A DNA stretch of 64,000 nt from the NCBI GenBank assembly GCA_902779125.1, contig CACZAC010000021.1, positions 1 to 64,000 of the forward strand, written 5' to 3'. This document shows, piece by piece, positions 53,391 to 62,527 of the stretch (position 1 is its first letter; every line of letters begins with the position of its first letter). The DNA is from an uncultured Bacteroidales bacterium. Its GTDB lineage: Bacteria; Bacteroidota; Bacteroidia; Bacteroidales; Muribaculaceae. The notes beneath the pieces are model-generated. The model was given only the letters and a program-made list of their open reading frames with translations. It was not told the DNA's origin and ran no database searches. The position numbers and the translations under genes were made by a program.

Positions 53391-54314
53391 ATGAAAAAGT
53401 TCATATATAAGACAGTAGCGTTCGTTTTGCCGTTCTGGTTGTTGCTGACGGTGGTGGACTACCTGTTTTCTCAGGTTGCCAAGGAGACGAACGACTATGC
53501 CTTTGCTATCGAGTCATGGCATGACGTGATGAATGGGGATGTTGAAGCCGATGTTGTTGTCATGGGAAGTTCCCGAGCGTTGTACCATATGAATCCAGTG
53601 GTCATGGACAGCATCCTGGGCGAAAACACCTACAACCTGGGTGTTGACGGCAGGAACCTGAACACCCAGATCAACAAGTACTACATCTACCGCAAACGCA
53701 ACAAGAAACCAAGGCTCATCATCCAGAACATCGACGCCTTTGCACTAAAATATGAGGTAGGTTACAATAAATACCAGTTCTTCCCCTACTTCTGGGATGA
53801 GGACATGAGAAAAGCCTATTTCAACGAAGAGCCATTTACCGCTGGAGAAAAGTACTTGCCAATGTATCGATATATCCATCGCGGATTATGGGTTTTTCTC
53901 TCGAATAACGAGAAGCATCTAGTGAAGGGATTTAGAGGTCAAAACTCCTCGTGGAACGGAAGTGCATTTGAGCGTATTGACTCTATTCCTTTTGTTGTCA
54001 GTGACACGACCTCACGCAGATTTGACGAATATCTGTCCCAAGTCAAAGCAGACGGCATCAAAGTGGTGTTTGTGTACTCCCCTATCTACATCGGCGCCAC
54101 CCGCAAGATGACAGACCAGAAGCGGGTGTATGCCACCTATCAACATTATGCCGACAAATACGACATTCCCATCCTGGATTACACGAATATGTGGCTGTGC
54201 TACGATACCAGCTATTTCTACAACGCCATGCACCTGAACAAACAAGGTGCCGACATCTTCTCGGACTCGCTGGCCCATGACATCAAGAGACTTGGTATCC
54301 TGAATAAGCCATGA
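53391..54314 (+). CDS. SGNH-hydrolase-like partner of the MBOAT acyltransferase
   Basis: 307 residues with an N-terminal membrane anchor (FIYKTVAFVLPFWLLLTVVDYL). The extracytoplasmic domain has SGNH-type blocks: VVVMGSSRALYHMNP (Ser nucleophile), YNLGVDGRNLNTQ, and YNAMHLNKQGADIFS with a late Asp/His. DltD/AlgJ-like proteins complete acyl transfer with MBOAT partners in the periplasm. The start at 53391 fits the signal/anchor; an in-frame ATG at 53301 overlaps the previous gene. Confidence 0.83.
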   Translation: MKKFIYKTVAFVLPFWLLLTVVDYLFSQVAKETNDYAFAIESWHDVMNGDVEADVVVMGSSRALYHMNPVVMDSILGENTYNLGVDGRNLNTQINKYYIYRKRNKKPRLIIQNIDAFALKYEVGYNKYQFFPYFWDEDMRKAYFNEEPFTAGEKYLPMYRYIHRGLWVFLSNNEKHLVKGFRGQNSSWNGSAFERIDSIPFVVSDTTSRRFDEYLSQVKADGIKVVFVYSPIYIGATRKMTDQKRVYATYQHYADKYDIPILDYTNMWLCYDTSYFYNAMHLNKQGADIFSDSLAHDIKRLGILNKP

Positions 54315-54370
54315 AGTTTTCCCAAAATTGTGCTCGCCAAGCCGTTCATGCCCATAGACAATAGAGACGG

Positions 54371-54394
54371 CAGCATCTCTGTTACGAGATGCTG
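54371..54394. terminator. Hairpin between convergent genes
   Basis: CAGCATCTC (54371-54379) pairs with GAGATGCTG (54386-54394), loop TGTTAC. It lies between the SGNH-like gene and the minus-strand acyltransferase. Confidence 0.55.
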
Positions 54395-54437
54395 AAAATG
54401 GGATGAGCGTGTCGTCTAATCGATAATCGGGAGAGAA

Positions 54438-55427
54438 TTATTTCAGCCTCAGGACCTTACTTATATAGTCTGAAACCGGCATAAGCAGACATGCGACCAA
54501 ATAAGACGTGATGACCCAAACCAGCCAGATGAGTGGTGGCCACTTGAACATGAGATAAAAGTCGTTAAACAGTTTCCATGCCAGATAACCGTGAACAAAC
54601 CACATCATCATTGATTTGTTGCCAAGAGGCACAAAGACGTGCTGTATCAATTTTGTTGGCGAGAAATGGAGAAGAATCAAAACTACAATTGCGGCAAAAT
54701 AGGGAACAATCGGTATGGGCAATAACCATTTAACCACAAACACAATGACGAGCAAAGCCAATACCAACAGATTCTTACCTTTCAACTTGCTCCAAGTCAA
54801 GTCATGGCCTGCAAAAAACCACCTTGCCATCACAGCACCAAAGGTGAAGTTGGACAAGGTCTGAAGGACCAATACGGGATGATATGCCCAATAGTTATAG
54901 CGCAGGAAAGTCATATAGTAACGACTTATTAACCAGGTCATTAACAATGAAATAGCGCAAGTCACCAAGATGGATAATATATTGCCTAAACGGTCAACGC
55001 ACTTAAAAATGACCCTTGAACCCAGTGAGACAAATACGTATGGCAGCAAGAACCATGTGTACTGGTTATAATCCCAACGCCAGCCTAAAAAGTTTGTCAG
55101 CACAAGATAAGGAGACCTTGGAAACAATTCAGGTTTCAACCAAAACCCAAGAGCAACCGCGAAGAGCAGCACTACTAGCCAAAATGAGATAAACAGGCGC
55201 AAGTTGCGTTTTAGCAGATAACTATAAGTGAGACGATTATTCCTATAAGCGTAGTACAATCCATAACCACTGACAACCATAAAAAACGCAATCGGATGAC
55301 ACGTTTTTCCTATGAACATAGCCATTTCATTTGATAATCCGTTGGGGCCTAACACACGACCAAAATGGTATGCCAGCATCAGTAGAATTGCCAAGCCTTT
55401 TACTAGTGCAGATTGTTCTCGACTCAT
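54438..55427 (-). CDS. Acyltransferase-3 family membrane protein
   Basis: 329 residues with about ten transmembrane helices. The start SALVKGLAILLMLAYHFGRV holds the conserved His of the acyltransferase-3 (OafA/NodX-like) family, and RNLRLFISFWLVVLLFAVAL carries the Arg-rich cytoplasmic loop. It modifies exported glycans or lipids with acyl groups. Convergent with the MBOAT/SGNH pair, so the three may decorate the same polymer (inference). A TTG start at 55466 is less likely. The promoter is about 120 nt upstream. Confidence 0.85.
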   Translation of the reverse strand: MSREQSALVKGLAILLMLAYHFGRVLGPNGLSNEMAMFIGKTCHPIAFFMVVSGYGLYYAYRNNRLTYSYLLKRNLRLFISFWLVVLLFAVALGFWLKPELFPRSPYLVLTNFLGWRWDYNQYTWFLLPYVFVSLGSRVIFKCVDRLGNILSILVTCAISLLMTWLISRYYMTFLRYNYWAYHPVLVLQTLSNFTFGAVMARWFFAGHDLTWSKLKGKNLLVLALLVIVFVVKWLLPIPIVPYFAAIVVLILLHFSPTKLIQHVFVPLGNKSMMMWFVHGYLAWKLFNDFYLMFKWPPLIWLVWVITSYLVACLLMPVSDYISKVLRLK

Positions 55428-55541
55428 ATTATTATCCGTAATACTATTAAATGAAACCCCTTTCAAAAACCACAGGACCGAAGAATCTCATGGATTATAA
55501 GTTCCATTGGTAAAAATGAATTTGCGGAGGTTTAGCGGTTG

Positions 55542-55572
55542 CAAAGATAGTCATTTATTCAGAGATAACAAG
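55542..55572 (-). promoter_or_regulatory. Promoter of the acyltransferase-3 gene
   Basis: On the minus strand CTTG (55572-55569), 19 nt, TATCTTTG (55549-55542). Confidence 0.6.
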
Positions 55573-55690
55573 AATTATCTCATCATCCCACGTCGAAACC
55601 ATACCAGAACCGGTAGTGTTCCCGATGAGACACCACCGATTCCGGTAATCATTTCCTTTATTATTCACCCATTACGGGGATGGAGACTGT

Positions 55691-58117
55691 CTAGTCGTAT
55701 AAAGAGAGGATGGCATGCACGACTGCGTTTACATCGGCGATATTGAGCTCGCCGTCGTTGTTGACGTCCATTGTTATGTCTTGGGAATTCAACAGGATGG
55801 CTTTGACGATTGCATTGACATCGGCAATAGTGACCTCGCCGTCGTCGTTCAGGTCGCCAGTGAGCTGCACATGATTCTTGATTTCTGTCACATGAAGCAG
55901 AGGTCTGTCATTAAACACGTTGAAAATGAATCCCTTGACATCATATTGACTCCCTTTAACCATCGCGGACATGTCAATTCCATAATTGTTGTAAATCTCC
56001 AACTCATTGCCATACTTATCTCCCATTTTGTAAAGCATATTGTAACTTTGATTTACAAAGGTTAAATTATTCAACTGGACATAGTGATGCGTCATGTCGC
56101 GTGCCTGTGCCACATTAACCACATGAGGCTGTACCAGTGCTCCATGGTCGATGGGCGACCAATCTCCGACCGGGAAAATGAGAGGAATTCTGGCACTCTT
56201 AGTCCAGTGGCAGAGGACGTTGTCGATAAGGTCTCCGTTGCTGAAAGTGCCGTTGATGCTTCCAGATACCATTTCATCGACGCCATCGGCATCACGAACA
56301 TACATCAGCATGCCCCACTGGTAGATTGCCCTAAGCGGCTGTACAAATCTTGCCACGACATTGCCTGGCAACTCATACAGTTCGCTAATTGTCCTCACCT
56401 CAACCGTATCCTGTGGCAGAATAGGCAGCAGTCGATAGTGGACTTCGCCGGCATCATCAGTATAGCTGTGCACAATACCGGTTAACTCGTGGTAATGCCC
56501 CGAGGACAGGGGCTGGTCAAACAGGTTATATCCCTTGCAGGCATCGCCAGTGGCATCGGTCAAGACGAAGTTCCGATTGTTGATATCGCTTACCGTGACA
56601 TCATTCATCACTACATAGTGCGCCCAAAAATCATGGTTAACATCTTGAATGGTAATCAGTTCGGGCTCAATTTCCACATTTTGTATTGGTGACGATGTGA
56701 TTTTAGGGGCATCAAAACGCACCTCGCCATCGACAGTGGCTTTGGTGACACTGTAGGATGAGGTGTTCATGACGTCACCAGGGCACATGGGAGGTAATTC
56801 TCCATACAAGAGTCCATAGCCGGTAAAGTCCCTGGCAAATGTGTAAGAATCATGTTGGTAAAGGACGGTGGGTGTGAAATTGATAGTGAATTGTTTTCCG
56901 TCCGCCACTTGGCTATAGTCAGTCCCAAGCCCCTTGCGGTCAGGTTTATCGGTCAAGAACACGAAACCAGGGGCAACCACGATGGCATATTCGTCGGCTG
57001 GAACCGGAGGATCATCATCTATCACCATAGGGAAATAGAAATTCTGATAAATCGTACAGGTGTTGCCGTCCTGGTCAACAAGCGTTTTACCGCCTCTCCA
57101 AACCACCTGACGGAGGATGACAAAATGGCCTAAATGGCGTGTGTCGATTTGAGGAATCGAAATCTCCTCGGCCTCAAGCTCCTCATATCCGATAATGTTT
57201 CTATAGTTTGAAACATTTTCAAGCGCAGGCAAAGAATAATCTTGATGTTCAGCTACTGTGGCCGTCACATTGCCACCTGAGATGATATCTCCCTGATGCA
57301 GGCCAGACTCTGGCAAAAGAAATGCAGCATAACCCGTCTTGTCTTTCACAAAGACAAACTCTTGGTCAGTTGCCAGTACCGTCATGTCGTGATGCAGGGT
57401 AAGCGTTGTTCCAATGGGCGATATCGCGGCTTCGCCCAAGCCGCCTGTCCTGTCGATGAAGGTATAGGTGCGTGAAACCACATCGCTGACCTGACCGCCT
57501 CGCACAGTGATAGCCTTGACAGTAGTCGTTTTTCTCAGGATAAACGGTGAAGTATATTTTTTAGAATTTGGTGTGGGATTGGTGCCATCAAGTGTATAGC
57601 GAATCGAGGCGTTGTCTGTTGTGCACCACATGGACACTTCCAATTCGTCATAAATATCACCTTCGTCACTGGGGAGAATGTGCGGCGCACTGAGCGAGTC
57701 GCCATTTATAGTCACTGTTATTTGGGCAATCCTCACTTGTTTATTGGGCGCTGTGAAGACGATGCTCGCTTCGTTGCCCGTCCACAAGCCGTCGTTGTTG
57801 TTGGCGACATAATTGCCGACGTCAGCGGTCAGGTAAACGGGAGAATACTGCTGATCGGTCGATGAGACGGGACAGTCCATCTGCACCGAGGTAATCACGC
57901 TCTCTTGTGCAGTGATTGTACAGGTACTGCCTGGAAACATCACATAATAAGCGAATAATGACGCAGCACCAGACATAGTAAGTTTAACACCCTCTTTCTC
58001 AATGACATAGGGATTATCGACAGAGAGAACATCCACCCGAGGGTTAAACGTAACAGTCCTTGCGAGAACAGTTCCCGCAAACATACACAGAAACAAGGCA
58101 GACAACAAACGATTCAT
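55691..58117 (-). CDS. Large secreted protein with chitobiase-type and dockerin domains
   Basis: 808 residues. Signal peptide MNRLLSALFLCMFAGTVLA. Residues about 160-230 resemble the chitobiase/hexosaminidase C-terminal-type fold (ASIRYTLDGTNPTPNSKKYT SPFILRKTTTVKAITVRGG). The central part holds several beta-sandwich/OB-like segments (TVLATDQEFVFVKDKTGYAA). The end is a dockerin pair (GDLNDDGEVTIADVNAIVKA and MDVNNDGELNIADVNAVVHA). No catalytic domain recognised, so binding or structural role is possible. A second in-frame ATG at 58126 adds three residues. Confidence 0.78.
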   Translation of the reverse strand: MNRLLSALFLCMFAGTVLARTVTFNPRVDVLSVDNPYVIEKEGVKLTMSGAASLFAYYVMFPGSTCTITAQESVITSVQMDCPVSSTDQQYSPVYLTADVGNYVANNNDGLWTGNEASIVFTAPNKQVRIAQITVTINGDSLSAPHILPSDEGDIYDELEVSMWCTTDNASIRYTLDGTNPTPNSKKYTSPFILRKTTTVKAITVRGGQVSDVVSRTYTFIDRTGGLGEAAISPIGTTLTLHHDMTVLATDQEFVFVKDKTGYAAFLLPESGLHQGDIISGGNVTATVAEHQDYSLPALENVSNYRNIIGYEELEAEEISIPQIDTRHLGHFVILRQVVWRGGKTLVDQDGNTCTIYQNFYFPMVIDDDPPVPADEYAIVVAPGFVFLTDKPDRKGLGTDYSQVADGKQFTINFTPTVLYQHDSYTFARDFTGYGLLYGELPPMCPGDVMNTSSYSVTKATVDGEVRFDAPKITSSPIQNVEIEPELITIQDVNHDFWAHYVVMNDVTVSDINNRNFVLTDATGDACKGYNLFDQPLSSGHYHELTGIVHSYTDDAGEVHYRLLPILPQDTVEVRTISELYELPGNVVARFVQPLRAIYQWGMLMYVRDADGVDEMVSGSINGTFSNGDLIDNVLCHWTKSARIPLIFPVGDWSPIDHGALVQPHVVNVAQARDMTHHYVQLNNLTFVNQSYNMLYKMGDKYGNELEIYNNYGIDMSAMVKGSQYDVKGFIFNVFNDRPLLHVTEIKNHVQLTGDLNDDGEVTIADVNAIVKAILLNSQDITMDVNNDGELNIADVNAVVHAILSLYD

Positions 58118-58171
58118 AATAGTCATATTTTAAAATTATTACCTTTTTCCTCTAAAATGCCGCTCAAGAAT

Positions 58172-58738
58172 TTATTTCTTGACGCGGTCGGGGTGCTGTG
58201 CGATGAAGGATTTCCAGGATTTTGAGCCCTTGCCCTGGAAGGGCTTGTTGCGCTCGTAGAAGTGGCAAAGCGCTGCCGCGAGGGCATCGGTGGCGTCGAG
58301 CAGTGCTGGCATCTGAGCCTCGTCGATGCCCAGGGTGCGCTGGAGCATCATCGCCACCTGCTCCTTGCTGGCTGCACCGTTGCCAGTGATTGCCATCTTG
58401 ATTTTGCGGGGCTCATACTCGGCAATGGGTATCTCGCGGTTGAGAGCTGCGACCATCGCAACACCCTGCGCACGCCCCAACTTGAGCATCGACTGGACGT
58501 TCTTGCCGTAGAAAGGCGCCTCGATTGCCATCTCGTCGGGGAGGTACTCATCGATGACACCGCTCACGCGCTCGTAGATGTGCCTGAGGCGCATGTAGTG
58601 GTCCTCCATGCGGCTCAACTGCAAGACGCCCATGACGATGAGTTGCGGCTTCTTGCCATTGACACCCAGCAGCGCATAACCCATGACGTTGGTGCCCGGG
58701 TCGATGCCGATGATGATATTCTCAAACTCCCTCTCCAT
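58172..58738 (-). CDS. ruvC: Holliday junction resolvase RuvC
   Basis: 188 residues. The four catalytic acids match E. coli RuvC (D7, E66, D138, D141): Asp13 in [16 protein letters not shown], Glu73 in [11 protein letters not shown], Asp148 and Asp151 in [15 protein letters not shown]. It cleaves Holliday junctions in recombination and repair together with RuvAB, which are not in the window. A promoter (58753-58746) is only 8 nt from the start codon, giving an almost leaderless transcript. Confidence 0.96.
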   Translation of the reverse strand: MEREFENIIIGIDPGTNVMGYALLGVNGKKPQLIVMGVLQLSRMEDHYMRLRHIYERVSGVIDEYLPDEMAIEAPFYGKNVQSMLKLGRAQGVAMVAALNREIPIAEYEPRKIKMAITGNGAASKEQVAMMLQRTLGIDEAQMPALLDATDALAAALCHFYERNKPFQGKGSKSWKSFIAQHPDRVKK

Positions 58739-58745
58739 CGTTGCG

Positions 58746-58777
58746 CAAAATTACAATTTTTCTGGTAAAAAAACAAC
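58746..58777 (-). promoter_or_regulatory. Promoter of ruvC with almost no leader
   Basis: On the minus strand GTTG (58777-58774), 20 nt, TAATTTTG (58753-58746), then ATG at 58738. Confidence 0.55.
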
Positions 58778-58825
58778 AATGGCCACGGATGAATCATCAG
58801 AAACCTGAAAGACCCACCCGTGGCC
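58768..58825 (-). terminator. Terminator of the amylase gene
   Basis: CCGTGGCC (58825-58818) and GGCCACGG (58788-58781) pair; on the minus strand it is followed by TTGTTGTTTTTTT. It overlaps the ruvC promoter region. Confidence 0.65.
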
Positions 58826-58840
58826 ACGGTTGCTTATCGA

Positions 58841-61800
58841 TTACCACTTATTGGAGAGGAGGTAATCAACGAGGGTTGTCACATCGCCGATGTCCAAGAG
58901 GTTATTCTGGTCACAATCGGCATTTGCCAGATTGATGGCCGTTGAATCACCATTCAACAGATAGTCGATGATTTCGGTTACATCGATGATGTCAATGTCA
59001 CCATCCTCGTTCACGTCACCCCTGACGACGGTGACCGGCTCGGTCCACTTCTCGACAACGAGAACGCGTCGTGACAGATAGAACGTGAGGTTGTACTTGC
59101 CAGTGCGAATCCTGAAGGAATTGGTGCCAGGCACCACGCTCAACTCGGTGCCCAGACGGGCATCGTTGATGAGGAAGTTGTTGCTGGTAGCGCCCATTCG
59201 GTCATTGGCAATCTCGTCCCAAGTGCTTCCCAGCGCGGTGGAGAAGCTGAAGTAGCTGTAGCCACCATAAGGATCGACAAAGTCGATGGTGGCGGTGTAC
59301 TTCTCACCATTGGTGGTGGTCATCTCATAGCCGTTGCTGGGAGACCATCCTGCAGAGTTGATGTTACCGAGGACATAAACCTTGTCATAGCTAGCTGCGC
59401 CGGCACCGGCATATTTCTCGGTCACGTCGAGATAGGTGTCGGTAGCGGGGTAGTTGTAGGTTGACAGGTCGCTGTTGGGATAGATGAAGAAGGCATCGCG
59501 CGTCACGGTGATGGTTGATGTCTGCTTCTCGAAGCCGCCAGTACCGGTGTTGAAGATGAGCGATACCTCGCTGGCATCGACATGGAGACGATTCCACTCG
59601 ATGTCGTTGACGGTCACCTTTTCAAGGCTGGAGATAGCCTTACCAGGCCAAGTGCTGCCCGTCACGCTGCCCTCGCTTGTCCAAGCCCAAATGTTGGCGC
59701 TGCTCGACGAAGACCTCACATAGATGTCGATGCCCGTCGTTGCAGCATCGGTGATGGTGTAGGTGTAGTTCTCGATATTCTCGACCTGGTTGCCGTTGAG
59801 GACACCCACCTTGAGGGTGGTGTTCTCGGTAAAGGTCATCGAGGTCGAGGAAGTAATCGTGGTGCTGGAAACCGTAGGCTCGCTGCCATCGGTGGTATAG
59901 ACGAGGGTCGTACCGCTCTTGCTGGGAGCGACGGTGAGCGTCACATTGCCCACATAGTTGCCAGCAGGCTTGTTGACCACGGGATAGCCCAGAATGCTGC
60001 CATCCTTGCCCACGTGCTGCCAGTCGATGCCGTTGCTGATGAACAGGTTGTATCCGTCACCGCCCTGGACCAAGGTATAGCCCGCCGGGGTGCCGTTGAA
60101 GACAGCACCGCCCACCTGCAGATAGAGGTTGCCGCGCGTGCCCTGGGTTTCCAGGATGTAACCGCCGCTGCTCTCCTGCTGCGTGAGGATGGCGCTCTGG
60201 TTGTGTACGCCAGCAGCGCGACGCGCCTTGATGCAGTTGTTGATTTCGTCGGTATAGACGAGGTAGTGCTTGTAGAAGATGCACGGGGTGCCCGGCATCG
60301 TCAGGATGAAGGCATTGGCCGGCATGATGTTGGTCTTGAGGCAGTCATAGTTGGAGCTTTGACCCGTGTCATGATTGTCGACGAAGGTCACCGAGTAGCG
60401 CTGGTAGTTGGGGTCAGCAGCCAAGCCCTTGTCATTCAAGGCGCTCCAGTTGCCAGCAGCAAAGGCGCTCTGCATCGGGTACTTCAGTGCGAAGTCGAAG
60501 ACGGCGGTCTGGATGCGTCCGTCCTGCTTGGTCTCGTTCAGCCACCAGCGGAGGGTCTCGGCGTTGCCGTCCCAGTACTCACCCACCGAGAACGTGGGCT
60601 GGCTTGCCTGGTTGTACAGACCGACGTAGTAGCCTGCATAGCCCTTGCACATATCGTAGCGGAAGCCGTCGTAGCCGAGTTCCTTCATCAGGTACTGCTG
60701 GTAGGTCTTGACGTTCTTCTGCACATTGGCGCTGGTGTGGTCCAGGTCACGGCTGCCGTCAAAGTCCTCGCCCTCGTCGGCAGCCCCCGTTGCTGCATAG
60801 CCAGAGCCGACGCACTCGTCGGTGCGGCAGATGTCGGCAAGTGACCAGGTCATGCTGTAGGTATCACACGTGACGGGACCGGTAACGGTCTCGTTGGCGA
60901 AGTCCACCCAACCGGTCTTGCCGCTCTTGTGGTTGATGACCATATCCATGAGGACACTGGTGTTGTGCTGGTGGAAGACATCAATCATCTCGCGCAACTG
61001 AGACTCGGTGCCGAAGCAGGAGTTGTGCTTGAGCCAGTAAACGGGCATGTAACCCATGCTCTGCCCTACTCCATTGGCATCGACGCTGCCCGAGTTGGGA
61101 ACCCACATCACATCGAAGTACTGACCCAGTTCCTGAGCCTCGTCGGTCAACGTGGACCAGCGCGTAGCCTTGTAGCTGTCCCAATAGAAGCCCTGAAGCA
61201 TGACACCGCCATACATCGCGGGCCATCCCTTGCCAGCCACGGGACCGCCACCTCCGTCACGCGTGATGACACAAGTGTGGTCGTTCACGTTCACCGTGAT
61301 GGTATAGGTGCCAGCGGGGATGCGGAATGCCACATCGATGTTCTCGCCGAACTGGTTCAAAGGAATGGTCTGTCCCAAGGTGGAAGAAGTTACCCAGTAG
61401 TTGCCCTCGCTCACGGGTGTGAGACGATAGGACTGGATAGAGGCCCAATCCTCGCTGCTGGCCGATAACTTGGTCGTGAAGGAGAAGTAGCTTACACTGG
61501 CATCCTCTTCGGACCACTCGCCGTTGAAAGTCACCTGAGAGGTGAAGATGTTGCCGTCGGTGGTGGTCATTTCCACACCATGTGACGGATCCCAGCTGTT
61601 GCCTTCGGCCTCGCCCAGAATGTAGAGGTGACCTGTCACGGGATTGACGGGGCCGCCACCGCTCTCATTGAAAATCCTGAAACGCTTGTTGATTGTGTCG
61701 AAGGTGAAGGTGTAGCTTGAACCGTTGCCCGTGAAGTAGTAAGCGCCGGCGCTACTCTTCTGGGTCGAAATCCAGGTGTCATTGGCCGAAACCGCCTGGT

Positions 61801-62071
61801 CGGTGCCATTGGGGCCATAACGATAGTTGTTGTTGAAGGTGTCCCAATCATCAGTTGATGAGGCCTGGTTGTCGGCAAAGACAAAATAGACCGTTCCGCT
61901 GATGGTTGTCGTCAGATTGTAGGTGCCGTCAGCCTTGGCATTCATGCGGACACCGCCGGCAGGGTTCCATCCGCCAAAGGGTCCATCGCCCACGATGAAC
62001 ATCTGGGCACTGGCTTGCAGCGTCAATAATGATACTGCAAGTGCTAGAAAAAATGTAAACGTTTTTTTCAT
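58841..62071 (-). CDS. Secreted alpha-amylase family (GH13) enzyme with starch-binding and dockerin domains
   Basis: 1076 residues with signal peptide MKKTFTFFLALAVSLLTLQA. Two N-terminal SusE/F-like beta modules (GGWNPAGGVRMNAKADG; NSWDPSHGVEMTTTDGN) precede the GH13 barrel: region I MDMVINHKSG (about 372), nucleophile Asp in GFRYDMCKGY (about 469), acid/base Glu in SVGEYWDG (about 494) and the Asp of VDNHDTG (about 564). Then come a chitobiase-type segment (LVYTTDGSEPTVSS), a CBM26-like module (IWAWTSEGSVTGSTW PG), a third N-domain-like copy (GWSPSNGYEMTTTNG) and a dockerin pair (GDVNEDGDIDIIDVTEIID). It cuts alpha-1,4-glucans outside the cell or at the surface. Confidence 0.9.
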   Translation of the reverse strand: MKKTFTFFLALAVSLLTLQASAQMFIVGDGPFGGWNPAGGVRMNAKADGTYNLTTTISGTVYFVFADNQASSTDDWDTFNNNYRYGPNGTDQAVSANDTWISTQKSSAGAYYFTGNGSSYTFTFDTINKRFRIFNESGGGPVNPVTGHLYILGEAEGNSWDPSHGVEMTTTDGNIFTSQVTFNGEWSEEDASVSYFSFTTKLSASSEDWASIQSYRLTPVSEGNYWVTSSTLGQTIPLNQFGENIDVAFRIPAGTYTITVNVNDHTCVITRDGGGGPVAGKGWPAMYGGVMLQGFYWDSYKATRWSTLTDEAQELGQYFDVMWVPNSGSVDANGVGQSMGYMPVYWLKHNSCFGTESQLREMIDVFHQHNTSVLMDMVINHKSGKTGWVDFANETVTGPVTCDTYSMTWSLADICRTDECVGSGYAATGAADEGEDFDGSRDLDHTSANVQKNVKTYQQYLMKELGYDGFRYDMCKGYAGYYVGLYNQASQPTFSVGEYWDGNAETLRWWLNETKQDGRIQTAVFDFALKYPMQSAFAAGNWSALNDKGLAADPNYQRYSVTFVDNHDTGQSSNYDCLKTNIMPANAFILTMPGTPCIFYKHYLVYTDEINNCIKARRAAGVHNQSAILTQQESSGGYILETQGTRGNLYLQVGGAVFNGTPAGYTLVQGGDGYNLFISNGIDWQHVGKDGSILGYPVVNKPAGNYVGNVTLTVAPSKSGTTLVYTTDGSEPTVSSTTITSSTSMTFTENTTLKVGVLNGNQVENIENYTYTITDAATTGIDIYVRSSSSSANIWAWTSEGSVTGSTWPGKAISSLEKVTVNDIEWNRLHVDASEVSLIFNTGTGGFEKQTSTITVTRDAFFIYPNSDLSTYNYPATDTYLDVTEKYAGAGAASYDKVYVLGNINSAGWSPSNGYEMTTTNGEKYTATIDFVDPYGGYSYFSFSTALGSTWDEIANDRMGATSNNFLINDARLGTELSVVPGTNSFRIRTGKYNLTFYLSRRVLVVEKWTEPVTVVRGDVNEDGDIDIIDVTEIIDYLLNGDSTAINLANADCDQNNLLDIGDVTTLVDYLLSNKW

Positions 62072-62161
62072 ATCCTGAAGTTTTTAAGTTATGGTTTGAA
62101 TTGCTTGGTTATTCAGATGGCGGTAGACCATAGCAGCGCATGATGGTCCCTTTGATGTGTC

Positions 62162-62169
62162 CAAAATTA
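62162..62169 (-). promoter_or_regulatory. Possible -7 box of the amylase gene
   Basis: TAATTTTG on the minus strand, leader about 85 nt; the -33 element is not convincing. Confidence 0.35.
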
Positions 62170-62244
62170 GTGATTCTTGCCCACATTATTATAAATACCA
62201 GTGGCAGCAGCTAGTAAAAATCAACGCAAACGATTGCACGTAAT

Positions 62245-62490
62245 GATGTAGTTAATAGTTAATAGTTAATAGTTGATAGTTGAGTTATGGCGGCAGAGCC
62301 GCTGCCCACGGGACATGCTGCTCTTGGGGCCGCGGCGGGAGCCGCGGCATAGGCGACCCTGACGCGCGGGGCAACCCTAATTGGGGCCGCGGCGGGAGTG
62401 GCGGCACAGGGGGACCCTGACGCGAGGGCAACCCTAATGGGGGCCGCGGCGGGAGCCGCGGCATAGGCGACCCTGACGCGGGGGCTGACG
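62245..62490. repeat. GC palindrome array (three copies) and AGTTAAT repeats
   Basis: AGTTAATAGTTAATAGTTAA plus AGTTGATAGTTGAG (62249-62283) leads into a GGCGGC-type palindrome (about 62289-62304) and GC palindromes at 62328-62350, 62385-62407 (imperfect arm GTGGCGGC) and 62442-62464. Right-half orientation. No gene between 62072 and 62578. Confidence 0.9.
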
Positions 62491-62527
62491 GCTGGCGGGG
62501 CTCTTATTGGGGGATTGTTGGGGATTT

